DNA of 64,000 bases from JALOOB01 sp040766655 (GCA_040766655.1 JAXGQB010000017.1:46406-110405); one strand, 5' to 3'. Positions 42,895-51,936 are shown, numbered from the stretch's first letter. Translations and numbers: made by a program. The notes: generated by a model from the sequence alone, not told the origin.

Positions 42895-43749
42895 TCAGCG
42901 TTCCGTCTTCACCCGCCACCGATCGCCGTCGGCCACCGCCTCGATGCGGCCGCGCTCGTCCGTGCGCAGCACCGTCACGCCGGCCAGGCGGTCGAGCAAC
43001 TCGCCCGCGGGATGGCCGAAACGGTTGTCCGTGCCGACCGAGATGACGGCCAACTCCGGCGTGACGTGCGCCAGGAACCTGGCCGACGTGCCGCCCGCGC
43101 TGCCGTGATGGGCCACCTTCAGGATGTCGACGTCCAGCGGCAGCCCGGCCGCGATCATGGCCTGTTCCGCGGCCTCGCCCGCGTCGCCGGTCAGCAGGAC
43201 GCTGGCCGGCCCGTGGTCCACGCGCAGCACCACGCTCCTGTCGTTGTCGTTTCCACCTGCCGCAACACCCGCGCCATCCCCCGGGTTCAACACCGTGAGG
43301 GTCACCGCCCCGACCTGTAGCCGCGCGCCGCGCACGGCCCGGCCCGGCGCGATTGCGTGCCTGGCAAGCAGGTCGAGCCAGGCCGCGGCCGCGGGATCCG
43401 CGGGATCGACGTTGTGGACCACGCCGCCGATGCGGTAGCGCCCGAACAGGGGCAGGAAGCCGGTGAGGTGGTCAGCATCAGGGTGGGTCAGCACGAGGAG
43501 GTCGAGCGAGCGGTCCCAGAACGGCAGCACCGCGCCCAGCTCGTCGCCCAGCGCTGCCGGGCTGGGCCCGCCATCCACCAGGATCTGGCGGCCATCGGGC
43601 GCCTGGATCAGGATCGCGTCGCCTTGGCCCACGTCGAGGAACCACACGTGCAGCCGGCCGTCCGGCAGCCCGCGCAGCGCGAGCCAGGCCAGCCCGGCCA
43701 CGAGAGCCAGGGCCAGGAGGGTGCGGGTCCGCGTGAGCAGTGTCGGCAT
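42895..43749 (-). CDS. ComEC-C-like metallo-beta-lactamase-fold hydrolase
   Basis: A 284-residue protein with one N-terminal membrane helix (TLLALALVAGLAWLALRGLP) and a metallo-beta-lactamase domain of the ComEC C-terminal type. It has LHVWFLDVGQGDAILIQAPD, ILVDGG, the metal motif LTHPDADHLTGFLPL, VLLTGDAGEAAE, DILKVAHHGSAGG and VISVGTDNRFGHPA. All expected metal ligands are present. Extracellular action on DNA or nucleotides is plausible. It is notable beside the full ComEC at 58601-60847, whose own C-terminal domain has lost these residues. Confidence 0.88.
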   Translation of the reverse strand: MPTLLTRTRTLLALALVAGLAWLALRGLPDGRLHVWFLDVGQGDAILIQAPDGRQILVDGGPSPAALGDELGAVLPFWDRSLDLLVLTHPDADHLTGFLPLFGRYRIGGVVHNVDPADPAAAAWLDLLARHAIAPGRAVRGARLQVGAVTLTVLNPGDGAGVAAGGNDNDRSVVLRVDHGPASVLLTGDAGEAAEQAMIAAGLPLDVDILKVAHHGSAGGTSARFLAHVTPELAVISVGTDNRFGHPAGELLDRLAGVTVLRTDERGRIEAVADGDRWRVKTER

Positions 43750-43810
43750 TGGAGCGCCCTTTCCCGTGTGCTATACTAGCCCCCACCAATCCGAGTGTCA
43801 AGGAGCCGAG

Positions 43811-44998
43811 ATGGGACCGGAGAAGCCACTGATCGTCTACGGCACCCCATGGTGCCCCGACTGCCGGCGCAGCAAGCAATTCCTGGGCGAACACCGCATC
43901 GCTTACGACTACATCGACATCGACCAGGACCCCGCCGCGCAGGCGGAGGTCGAGCGGCTCAACCGCGGCAACCGCAGCGTGCCCACGATCGTCTTCCCCG
44001 ACGGCAGCATCCTGGTCGAGCCGAGCAACGAGGTGCTGGCGCAGAAGCTGGGGCTGGTCTCGGCCGCGCGCTACAGCTTCTACGACCTGATCATCATCGG
44101 CGGCGGGCCTGCGGGCCTGACCACTGCTATCTACGCTGCGCGCGAAGGGATCAACACCCTGATCCTGGAACGCGGCGCGGCCGGCGGCCAGGTGGGCAAC
44201 ACGCAGCTGATGGAGAACTACCCTGGCTTCGACGAGGGCATCTCGGGACAGGAGTTCGCCCAACGCCTGGTTCGCCAGGCGAAGAAGTTCGGCGTCGAGA
44301 TCGTGCAGGCCTCGGGGGTCCAGGGCCTGGCGCGCACCGGGCAGTACCTGGCCGTCCGCACCACCGCGGGCAAGGAGTACAGCGCCCGCGCGGTCCTAAT
44401 TGCCACGGGCGCGCGCTATCGGCGCCTCATGGCGCCCGGCGAGCGCGAGCTGATCGGGTCCGCCATTCACTTCTGCGCCATGTGCGACGCGCCGTTCTAC
44501 CGGGGCAAGGACGTCCTGGTGGTCGGCGGGGGCAACAGCGGCTTCCAGGAGAGCCTCTTCATCAAACAGTTCGCGCGCAGCGTGACCATCGTCGAGTTCC
44601 TGCCCGAGGTGCGGGCAGGCAAGCTGCTGCAGGAGGCGGTCTCCCGGGACCCCGACATGCACGTCGTCACCAACCACGCGATCCAGGCCTTCCGTGCCCA
44701 GCGGGGCCGGCTCCAGGGCGTCGAGGTGGTCGACCGTGAAACGGGCGAGACGAAGGTGTGGCAATTCGACGGCGCGTTCATCTTCATCGGCCAGAGCCCC
44801 AACACCGAGTGGCTGCCCGCGGAGATCGCGCGCGACAAGTACGGCTTCGTGACCACGAACCTCAACCTGGAGACCAGCCTGCCGGGCGTCTTCGCTGCGG
44901 GCGACTGCCGTTCGGGCAGCACCAGGCAGGCGGCCGCGGCCGCGGGCGAGGGCGCCACCGCCGCGCTGATGATCCGGGAGTACCTGCGGGAACACTAG
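43811..44998 (+). CDS. Glutaredoxin-thioredoxin reductase fusion protein
   Basis: A 395-residue protein from the ATG at 43811 after AAGGAG. Residues 1-80 are a glutaredoxin-like domain (VYGTPWCPDCRRSKQFLGEH with CPDC, YIDIDQDP, RSVPTIVFPDGS). Residues about 90-395 form a thioredoxin reductase: FAD motif YDLIIIGGGPAGLTTAIYAA, GGQVGNTQLMENYPGF, LIATGARYRRLMAPGE, redox pair HFCAMCDAPFYRGKDV, VVGGGNSGFQESLFI, and LPGVFAAGDCRS. The fusion suggests that the reductase passes electrons directly to its own glutaredoxin domain. The following methyltransferase gene starts two bases after the stop. Confidence 0.92.
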   Translation: MGPEKPLIVYGTPWCPDCRRSKQFLGEHRIAYDYIDIDQDPAAQAEVERLNRGNRSVPTIVFPDGSILVEPSNEVLAQKLGLVSAARYSFYDLIIIGGGPAGLTTAIYAAREGINTLILERGAAGGQVGNTQLMENYPGFDEGISGQEFAQRLVRQAKKFGVEIVQASGVQGLARTGQYLAVRTTAGKEYSARAVLIATGARYRRLMAPGERELIGSAIHFCAMCDAPFYRGKDVLVVGGGNSGFQESLFIKQFARSVTIVEFLPEVRAGKLLQEAVSRDPDMHVVTNHAIQAFRAQRGRLQGVEVVDRETGETKVWQFDGAFIFIGQSPNTEWLPAEIARDKYGFVTTNLNLETSLPGVFAAGDCRSGSTRQAAAAAGEGATAALMIREYLREH

Positions 44999-45000
44999 CT

Positions 45001-45870
45001 TTGAAGCACCAAGTCATCTTCGGCGAGAATCTGCCCGCCCTGCAGGCGCTGACCGCAGGGTCGATCGACCTGATCTACATCGACCCGCCCTTCAACACCG
45101 GCCGGAAGCAGGCGCACACCCGCCTCAAGACGACTCGCAGCGAGGACGGCGACCGTGAGGGCTTCGCCGGGCGGCGCTATCACACGGTCAGGCTGGGGAC
45201 GCGCGCGTACAGCGACGCGTTCGATGACTACCTGGCCTTCCTCGAGCCCCGGCTCGTCGAGGCCCATCGCCTGCTGGCCGATCACGGCTCACTCTACTTC
45301 CACATCGATTACCGGGAAGTCCATTACTGCAAGGTGCTGCTGGACGGCATCTTCGGCCGCCCCTGCTTTCTGAATGAGGTCATCTGGGCGTACGACTACG
45401 GCGCGCGGGCGACGCGGCGCTGGCCCGCGAAGCACGACAATATCCTGGTCTACGTGAAGGATCCTGAGCGCTATCTGTTCAACACGGACGAGGTCGAGCG
45501 CATTCCGTACATGGCGCCCGGGCTCGTGGGGCCGGAGAAGGCGGCGCGCGGCAAGCTGCCCACCGACACCTGGTGGCACACTATCGTGCCGACCAACGGC
45601 GCGGAGCGCCTGGGGTATCCGACCCAGAAGCCGTTGGGGATCCTCAAGCGCATCGTCGCGGCGTCGTCCCCGCCCGGCGGCCTGGTGCTTGACTTCTTCG
45701 CGGGCAGCGGCACGACCGGCGCAGCCTGCCTGGCCCTGGGCCGGCGCTTCATCCTGATCGACAACAACCCAGCCGCGCTGGAGACCATGGCGCGGCGTTT
45801 CGCGGGCGTGCCGGAGATCGAATGGACCGGCTACGATCCCGCGCCTTACCAGGGAGTGAGCGACTCATGA
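45001..45870 (+). CDS. Site-specific DNA methyltransferase (N6-adenine/N4-cytosine, beta class)
   Basis: A 289-residue enzyme probably starting at TTG 45001 (then KHQVIFGENLPALQALTAGS), two bases past the reductase stop. Motif IV comes first: LIYIDPPFNTGRKQ. The target-recognition part is in the middle. Motif X is TQKPLGILKRIVAAS, and motif I is VLDFFAGSGTTGAACLALGR, then LIDNNPAALETMARR. The IV-then-I order defines the beta class. No endonuclease gene is adjacent, so it is an orphan, perhaps regulatory or a host-protective enzyme. The downstream M55 peptidase gene overlaps by four bases. Confidence 0.88.
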   Translation: MKHQVIFGENLPALQALTAGSIDLIYIDPPFNTGRKQAHTRLKTTRSEDGDREGFAGRRYHTVRLGTRAYSDAFDDYLAFLEPRLVEAHRLLADHGSLYFHIDYREVHYCKVLLDGIFGRPCFLNEVIWAYDYGARATRRWPAKHDNILVYVKDPERYLFNTDEVERIPYMAPGLVGPEKAARGKLPTDTWWHTIVPTNGAERLGYPTQKPLGILKRIVAASSPPGGLVLDFFAGSGTTGAACLALGRRFILIDNNPAALETMARRFAGVPEIEWTGYDPAPYQGVSDS

Positions 45871-46700
45871 AGATCCTGATTTCGGCCGACATGGAAGGTA
45901 TCACCGGCGTGGTGAACTTCGACCAGGTGAACCCTTCCCATGCGGAGTACGACCGGTTCCGCCGGCTGATGACTGCGGACGTGAACGCCGCGGTGCGCGG
46001 CGCGTTTGCCGCAGGCGCAGACGAAGTGATCGTTAGCGACAGCCATTGGAACGGGACCAACATCCTGATCGAGCAGCTCGATCCCCGCGCCCAGCTCAAT
46101 TCGGGCCTGCTTCGACCCCTGCTGATGGTGGAAGGGATCGACCGCGGGGTCGACGGCGTGCTCTTCATCGGCTACCACGCGCGCGCCGGAACGCAAGACG
46201 CGGTCCTGGACCACACCTGGTCGAGCACGAAGGTGTCGGGCCTATGGCTGGCAGAGCCGGGCGACAAGCCGCAGGCCATGGGTGAGATCGGGCTCAACGC
46301 TGCGGTGTGCGGCCACTTCGGCGCTCCGATCCTCATGGTTTCTGGCGACCAGTCCGCGTGCGCGGAGACCGCAGCCATCTTCCCCGGCGTCGTGCAGGCG
46401 GTGGTGAAGCAGGCCATCGGACGGAACTCGGCCGCGTGCCTGCCGCCTCAGGACACCGCGGAACTTATCGAGCAGTGCGCGGCCCGGGGGGTGGACCACC
46501 TGCTCTCGGAGCCGCCGCCGCAGCCCTTCCGCCTCGCGCCGCCGCTCACGGTCACGGTGGAGTTCGTGAAGACCGAGATGGCAGACTCGGCCGCGCTCAT
46601 GCCCGGCGCACACCGCGAAGACGGCCGCCGCGTGTCGTATGTGGCGCGCAACATGCCCGAGGCCTACCGCGCCTTCCGTTCGCTGGTCGAGCTGGGCTGA
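45867..46700 (+). CDS. M55 family D-aminopeptidase (DppA-like)
   Basis: A 277-residue metallopeptidase. It has the family start MKILISADMEGITGVVNFDQ with the metal-binding Asp and Glu, EVIVSDSHWNGTNIL, VLFIGYHARAGTQDAVLDHT and GEIGLNAAVCGHFGAPILMV, with further ligands. DppA binds two zinc ions and releases D-amino acids from peptides; scavenging of peptidoglycan fragments is the usual role. The ATG overlaps the methyltransferase stop (ATGA), suggesting co-translation. Confidence 0.9.
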   Translation: MKILISADMEGITGVVNFDQVNPSHAEYDRFRRLMTADVNAAVRGAFAAGADEVIVSDSHWNGTNILIEQLDPRAQLNSGLLRPLLMVEGIDRGVDGVLFIGYHARAGTQDAVLDHTWSSTKVSGLWLAEPGDKPQAMGEIGLNAAVCGHFGAPILMVSGDQSACAETAAIFPGVVQAVVKQAIGRNSAACLPPQDTAELIEQCAARGVDHLLSEPPPQPFRLAPPLTVTVEFVKTEMADSAALMPGAHREDGRRVSYVARNMPEAYRAFRSLVELG

Positions 46701-46798
46701 TGCGTTGCGGCCTGTGAAATGAGGAGTTGATTTCTCGGCCGCTTGTTGTAATATTCGCTCTGAGGCAGCATGCGGCCTGCCCGCGAAGGAGGGTTGCC

Positions 46799-47929
46799 AT
46801 GGGACTGTTTGATCCACCCAGCGTAGGGGAACCCGAGACCGGGCGCAGCGCGCCGGGAAGCACCCGAGAGCCGGCGCGCGAGGCCGCGAACAACTCGTCC
46901 CGGGCCCCGCGGCGCAGGCGCCCCCGCGATTTCGCAGAAGAGGTCGCCAGGATCGCCGTGGTCGGCGTCGGCGGCGCAGGATCGAACGTCGTCAACCGGA
47001 TGGTTGACCAGGGCGTCCGGGGGATCAAGCTGATCGCCATTAACTCCGACGCCCAGGCCCTGACGTCTTCCAGGGCGCCCGATCGGCTGCAAATCGGCGA
47101 ACGGCTGACCCAGGGCCGCAGCTCGGGCGGCGACCCGAAGACCGGCGAACAGGCGGCCGAGGATGCGAGCGATGCCATCCGCGCGCTGATCGGGGACGTC
47201 GACCTGGTGTTCGTGACCGGCGGCATGGGCGGCGGCATCGGCACCGGCGCGGCGCCGGTGATCGCCCGGCTGGCCCGGGAGGCGGGCATCCTGGCCGTCG
47301 GCGTCGTGACGACGCCGTTCGCCTTCGAGGGCACGCGGCGGCGCAAGGTGGCCGAGGCCGGCGTGGAGCGCCTGAGGGCGTGCGTCGACACCCTGATCGT
47401 CATCCCCAACGACCAGCTCCTGCACCTGATCGACGAGAGCACCAGCATCCAGCAGGCCTTCGCGCTGGCGGACGACGTGCTGCGCCAGGGCATCCAGGGC
47501 ATCTCCGAGCTGATCACCATCCCGGGCCTGATCAACCTGGACTTCGCCGACGTGCGCGCGGTGATGGCAGACGGCGGCACGGGTCTGATGGCCGTCGGCC
47601 AGGCAAAGGGCAAAGGCCGCGCCCAGGCGGCCGCGGACCAGGCCACCCGCAGCGCGTTGCTGGACATCAGCATCGAGGACGCGCGCAGCCTCCTCTTCAA
47701 CATCACCGGCGGCCCGGACCTGACCCTCCACGAGGTCAACCAGGCGGCCGAAATCATCAGCCGCACCGTCGACCCGGACGCCAACATCATCTTCGGCGCG
47801 GTGATCGAACCCGAGATGGAGGACGCCATTCGGATCACCCTCATCGCCACAGGGTTCGGCGCGGCGAGCGGCGCGGCGAAGGGCACGCCGGTCGCGGGGC
47901 ACCCGGCGAGTCGTACGACTATGCGCTGA
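46799..47929 (+). CDS. ftsZ: FtsZ cell-division GTPase, short C-terminus
   Basis: A 376-residue tubulin homologue. After a 50-residue basic, Pro-Arg-rich N-terminal extension it has VARIAVVGVGGAGSNVVNRM, IAINSDAQALTSS, the G-box GGMGGGIGTGAAPVIARLAR, GVVTTPFAFEGTRRR and the T7 loop PGLINLDFADVRAVMADGG with its catalytic Asp. The body ends with RITLIATGFGAASG, where the domain normally ends. What follows is only about 20 residues: the long linker and conserved C-terminal peptide that binds FtsA or ZipA-like tethers are absent. The stop overlaps the convergent ATPase gene by 11 bases. It stands outside a division cluster and may be a second FtsZ. Confidence 0.88.
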   Translation: MGLFDPPSVGEPETGRSAPGSTREPAREAANNSSRAPRRRRPRDFAEEVARIAVVGVGGAGSNVVNRMVDQGVRGIKLIAINSDAQALTSSRAPDRLQIGERLTQGRSSGGDPKTGEQAAEDASDAIRALIGDVDLVFVTGGMGGGIGTGAAPVIARLAREAGILAVGVVTTPFAFEGTRRRKVAEAGVERLRACVDTLIVIPNDQLLHLIDESTSIQQAFALADDVLRQGIQGISELITIPGLINLDFADVRAVMADGGTGLMAVGQAKGKGRAQAAADQATRSALLDISIEDARSLLFNITGGPDLTLHEVNQAAEIISRTVDPDANIIFGAVIEPEMEDAIRITLIATGFGAASGAAKGTPVAGHPASRTTMR

Positions 47930-50303
47930 CGTTCCCGCGCGCGGTGAGCAGGCGCATGCCGTTGAGGATGACGATGAGGGACGTGCCGACGTCCGCGAAC
48001 ACTGCCATCCACAGCGTTGCGGCACCGGAGAGCACCAGCGCCAGGAAAACGGCCTTCACGCCCAGGCTGAAGAGGACGTTCTGGCGCACCACGCTCACCG
48101 TGCGCCGGCTGAGCTGAATCGCGAAGGGCAGCTTGCGCAGGTCGTTGCCCATCAGGACAATGTCCGCGGTCTCCAGCGCCTGGTCCGTGCCCGCGGCGCC
48201 CATGGCGATGCCCACCGTGGCGCGCGCGAGCGCGGGGGCATCGTTCACCCCGTCTCCCACCATGGCCACCTGCCCGTGCTCGGCCAGCAGCCCGTCGACC
48301 GCGGCCACCTTGTCGACGGGCATGAGGTTGGCGCGCGCCTCGTCGACGCCTGCCTGCGCCGCGATGGCCGCGGCCGTGGTCGCGTTATCCCCCGTCAGCA
48401 TGACCGTCCGGCGAATGCCCGCGGCCTTGAGCGCGTCCATCGCCGCCCGCGCGTCCGGCCGGATCGTATCCGCCACAGCCACCAGGCCCAGGAACTCAGT
48501 GGCGGGTCGGCCAGCCGTCCCCATAACGGCGCCCGGCCAGCCACCCTCGGATGTCTCTCCGGCCTCTGAGGTCTCTGAGAGCTCTGCGGCAGTACCGTCT
48601 TTCGTCCCCGCGGCCGGCCGCGCGCCGTGCACCAGCATGACCGTGTTCCCCTGCGCCTCCAGCCGTGCGCTGTGGCCCAGCACGGCCTCCGGGACGGGCA
48701 GCCCCGCATCTGCGAACATGGCTGCGCTGCCGACGCGCGCCACCTGGCCGTTCACCAGTGCTGCTGCGCCCCGGCCCGTCAGCGCGCGGAACTGATCGCC
48801 CGGCCGGAACGCGATCCCGCGTTCCGCCGCGTGGCGCACTACGGCCTGCGCCAGTGGATGCTCCGAGCGGGCCTCCACCGCGGCCGCGATGCGCAGCACC
48901 GCGTCGGGCCCGTAGCCGTTCAGGCTCACGACCGATGTGACCGACGGCTCACCGAGCGTCAGCGTGCCAGTCTTGTCGAACGCGATGGCCGCCAGGCTCC
49001 CCGCGCTCTCCAGGTGTGCCCCGCCCTTGATCAGGACGCCCGCGCGCGCTGCGCGGCTGATGCCGCTCACGATGCTCACCGGCGTCGAGATGACCAGCGC
49101 GCAGGGGCAAGCGGTGATCAGGAGCGCCAGCGCTCGATAGAGCCAGCCCCGCGCACCATCGCCGGCGTCCAGGAACGGCTGGCCGAAGAGGAGGGGCGGC
49201 ACGACCGCCACCATGACCGCCAGGCCCACCACGGCGGGCGTGTAGACGCGCGCGAAGCGATCCACCCAGCGCTGCGCGGGCGCCTTCTGGGCCTGTGCCT
49301 GCTCCACCATGTGGATGATGCGGCTGATGGTGTTGTCCGCGGCCAGTCGCGTCACCTTCACCTCCAGCGCGGCGTTGCCGTTGATCGATCCGGCGAACAC
49401 GTCGGTCCCCGGCCCCACCTCCACCGGGATGCTCTCGCCCGTGATGGGCGCCTGGTTCACCGCGGATTCGCCCGCCAACACCCGTCCGTCCATGGGGATG
49501 CGCTCGCCCGGCCTGACCACGATCCTGTCGCCGATGGCCAGCTCGGCCACGGGGAGCTGCGTCTCGTGAACGCACCAGGGGCAGGCGCCGCCCGTGTAGG
49601 GCTGCCCGCTCGCCATGGGCTGGCCGAGATGTTCCTCGCAGTCCAGGCAGTCCACCAGCACCGTGGCCTCTGCCGGCGCCAGCGCCATCAGTGACCGGAT
49701 GGCGCGCCGCGCACGGTCCATCGTGTAGCTCTCCAGCGTCTCGCCCACGCCGAAAAGGAAGACCACGAGCGCGGCCTCGGCCCATTCCCCGATCGCGGCC
49801 GCGCCCACGGCCGCGATGGTCATCAGGAAGTTGATGTTCATCTGCCGCGTCAGCCACAGGTTCGTGAGGCCCTTGCGCGCGACGAATGACCCGGCGGAGA
49901 GCACCGAGAGCGCGTAGAGCGCGGTGACCGCGGGCCGGGGCAGGCCCGCCAGGTGCGCGGCGACGGCCGCGAGGAGCAGCACGCCCGCGAGGAGCGTCAG
50001 CACATCGCGCGGCCGGCTGCGGATGGCCCCGACCAGGCGTCCGCCGCGGCTGTCAGGTGCGGCGGCAGGTGCGGTGGCAGGCGTCCCGACCGTGGCCGCC
50101 GCGTAGCCCATGCGGCGCACGCGCTTCGTGACCGCCTCCGGCGCCAGCCGGCTTGCATCGTATTCCACGTGCATCGTGGCCGCGGCGAAGTTGACGCTGA
50201 CGTGAAACGCGCCGTCCAGCCGGCCCACCGCCTGCTCCAGCTTGAGCGCGCAGTCCGCGCAGTCCATCCCCTCGACGTTCAGGTCCAGCCGGGCCCTATC
50301 CAT
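47919..50303 (-). CDS. Heavy-metal P-type ATPase (ZntA/CadA-like)
   Basis: A 794-residue exporter of divalent soft metals such as Zn, Cd or Pb. Residues 1-70 are an HMA domain with VEGMDCADCALKLEQAV (CxxC). Eight membrane helices follow. Key motifs are PITGESIPVE in the actuator, the transport Cys-Pro-Cys in LITACPCALVISTP, phosphorylation AFDKTGTLTLGEP, EARSEHPLAQ, TGDNATTAAAIA and MVGDGVNDAPALA. A Cys-rich insert (VDCLDCEEHLG then GGACPWCVHETQ) sits at the actuator start and may bind metal. A low-complexity loop (ELSETSEAGETSEGG) lies in the nucleotide domain. The start overlaps the stop of its ArsR regulator. Confidence 0.93.
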   Translation of the reverse strand: MDRARLDLNVEGMDCADCALKLEQAVGRLDGAFHVSVNFAAATMHVEYDASRLAPEAVTKRVRRMGYAAATVGTPATAPAAAPDSRGGRLVGAIRSRPRDVLTLLAGVLLLAAVAAHLAGLPRPAVTALYALSVLSAGSFVARKGLTNLWLTRQMNINFLMTIAAVGAAAIGEWAEAALVVFLFGVGETLESYTMDRARRAIRSLMALAPAEATVLVDCLDCEEHLGQPMASGQPYTGGACPWCVHETQLPVAELAIGDRIVVRPGERIPMDGRVLAGESAVNQAPITGESIPVEVGPGTDVFAGSINGNAALEVKVTRLAADNTISRIIHMVEQAQAQKAPAQRWVDRFARVYTPAVVGLAVMVAVVPPLLFGQPFLDAGDGARGWLYRALALLITACPCALVISTPVSIVSGISRAARAGVLIKGGAHLESAGSLAAIAFDKTGTLTLGEPSVTSVVSLNGYGPDAVLRIAAAVEARSEHPLAQAVVRHAAERGIAFRPGDQFRALTGRGAAALVNGQVARVGSAAMFADAGLPVPEAVLGHSARLEAQGNTVMLVHGARPAAGTKDGTAAELSETSEAGETSEGGWPGAVMGTAGRPATEFLGLVAVADTIRPDARAAMDALKAAGIRRTVMLTGDNATTAAAIAAQAGVDEARANLMPVDKVAAVDGLLAEHGQVAMVGDGVNDAPALARATVGIAMGAAGTDQALETADIVLMGNDLRKLPFAIQLSRRTVSVVRQNVLFSLGVKAVFLALVLSGAATLWMAVFADVGTSLIVILNGMRLLTARGNVSA

Positions 50304-50679
50304 GTGTCCGCCCATCGCCTGCGTGCTGCACGTGGGCCAGGCCTTCGCTGAAGAGATGGCGGACGTGATCGTCGTCCAGCCGGTAGTAGACGTACCGCCC
50401 CTCGCGGCGGGCGGCCAACAGCCGTTTCCCGCGCATGTCGGCCAGCTGGTGCGACACGGCGGACTGGGTCATCCCCAGCGCCTCGCTCAGGTCGTTAACG
50501 CACAGCTCACGCTCGGCGAGGATGGAGATGATGCGCAGCCGCGTCGGATCGCTCAGCGCCTTGAAGATGTCCGCCAGCTCGCTCGCTGCGAGGAGGTCCA
50601 TCAATTGTCCTTGTGGCGCTGCAGCAGACGGGTCGTCCGCGCAGCAGTCCGGGACTTCAAATTCGTTCGGGTCTATCAC
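50296..50679 (-). CDS. ArsR/SmtB-family metalloregulator
   Basis: A 127-residue winged-helix repressor. Metal motif ELCVNDLSEAL carries the alpha-3 Cys and Asp, and VPDCCADD near the N-terminus gives a second Cys pair, as in CadC. DNA-binding is LGMTQSAVSHQLADMRGKRL and YVYYRLDDDHVRHLFSEGL is the C-terminal part. It sits directly upstream of the P-type ATPase with an eight-base overlap. Metal release of the repressor from the operator at 50693-50712 should switch on both genes. The Cys pattern suggests Cd, Pb or Zn. Confidence 0.93.
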   Translation of the reverse strand: MIDPNEFEVPDCCADDPSAAAPQGQLMDLLAASELADIFKALSDPTRLRIISILAERELCVNDLSEALGMTQSAVSHQLADMRGKRLLAARREGRYVYYRLDDDHVRHLFSEGLAHVQHAGDGRTHG

Positions 50680-50692
50680 GCGCCATCCTAAT

Positions 50693-50712
50693 ATATGAGA
50701 GATTGCTCATAT
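50693..50712. promoter_or_regulatory. ArsR-type operator palindrome
   Basis: ATATGAG (50693-50699) and CTCATAT (50706-50712) form a perfect inverted repeat with a six-base centre, about 15 bases upstream of the ArsR gene start. The AT-rich imperfect dyad is the usual form for ArsR/SmtB repressors. It probably controls the arsR-like and ATPase operon. Confidence 0.8.
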
Positions 50713-50907
50713 GTTAGCACGCAAGACAGAGGACGTCAAATCAACTGAAGACTGTGAAAGGCCTGGCGCCCATTGCCGCACCGGCGACGCACGGAGCCAT
50801 CATACAGGGGTGGAGGGGCAAATAGCCCCGCGGGTGTTATACTGGCAGCGCTCACCAAGCGGAGCGCCGCACGCCCGGCCGCAAGCCGCGCCCATCACGG
50901 AGGAAGC

Positions 50908-51936
50908 ATGTCAACCGGTGGCACCCATCTCTTTTCCCCGCTCCAGCTCCGCAGCATCCGGCCGCGGAACCGGGTGTGGATCTCGCCCATGTGCCAGTAC
51001 TCGGTTTTCGCCGAAGACGGCCTGCCGACGCATTGGCACCTGGTTCACCTCGCCAGCCGTGCCCTCGGCGGGGCGGGCCTGATCGTGACAGAGGCGACGG
51101 CAATTGAGCCGCGCGGCCGCATTACCCCGCGGGACCTGGGTCTCTGGAACGAAGCGCAGGCTGCCGCGCTGGCGCCCATTGTCGCAGTGATGCTCGAACA
51201 CGGCGCGACGCCCGTCATCCAGCTCGCGCACGCCGGGCGCAAGGCACAAACACCGGAGGCCATTGCCCCCAGCGCGCTCGCCTTCGAGGAGATGCCCGTA
51301 CCCCAGGCGATGGGCCCCCGGGAGCTCGCCGCCGTACGGACTGGTTTCGAGCGGTCCACCCGGCTGGCCCTGGCTGCCGGCTTCCAGGGGATCGAGCTCC
51401 ACGCCGCGCACGGCTACCTGCTGCACGAGTTCCTCTCACCCCTCTCAAATCAACGCACCGACGAGTACGGAGGCAGCCTGGAGAACCGCAGCCGGCTGCT
51501 GGTGGAAGTGGTGCAGACCGTGCGCGCGGCCTGGCCCGAACATCTCCCTCTGTTCGTCCGCATCAGCGCGACCGACTGGATCGAAGGTGGGTGGGATATC
51601 GGGCAAAGTGTTGCCGTGATGCGCGTGCTGGCAGGGTTAGGAGTCGACCTCATCGACGTCTCGTCGGGCGGCCTTTCGCTGAGGCAGCAGGTGAAGCTCG
51701 GGCCGGGCTATCAGGCGCCCTTTGCCGAGCGCATCCGCCGCGAGGCCGGAATCGCGACCGCGGCGGTGGGGCTGATCACCGAACCGGCCCAGGCCGACGC
51801 GATCATCAGTGACGGGGTGGCCGACGCAGTGCTGATCGGCCGCGCATCGCTGCGCGACCCCTATTGGCCGATACGCGCCGCCCGCCAGCTTGGCCACGAG
51901 GTTGAGATCCCGTTCCAATATCGCCGCGGGTGGTAG
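50908..51936 (+). CDS. NADH:flavin oxidoreductase, old yellow enzyme family (YqjM-like)
   Basis: A 342-residue FMN TIM barrel from the ATG at 50908 (AGGAAGC upstream). Motifs: LFSPLQLRSIRPRNRVWISP, MCQYSVFAEDGLPTHWHLVH, GAGLIVTEATAIEPRGRITP, VIQLAHAGRKA, ELHAAHGYLLHEFLSPLSNQ, RTDEYGGSLENRSRLLVEVV, and DAVLIGRASLRDPYWPIRAA for phosphate binding. The His pair in ELHAAHGYL region and the Tyr and Cys of MCQYS fit the YqjM subgroup, which reduces activated alkenes with NADPH. The physiological substrate is unknown. Confidence 0.93.
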   Translation: MSTGGTHLFSPLQLRSIRPRNRVWISPMCQYSVFAEDGLPTHWHLVHLASRALGGAGLIVTEATAIEPRGRITPRDLGLWNEAQAAALAPIVAVMLEHGATPVIQLAHAGRKAQTPEAIAPSALAFEEMPVPQAMGPRELAAVRTGFERSTRLALAAGFQGIELHAAHGYLLHEFLSPLSNQRTDEYGGSLENRSRLLVEVVQTVRAAWPEHLPLFVRISATDWIEGGWDIGQSVAVMRVLAGLGVDLIDVSSGGLSLRQQVKLGPGYQAPFAERIRREAGIATAAVGLITEPAQADAIISDGVADAVLIGRASLRDPYWPIRAARQLGHEVEIPFQYRRGW

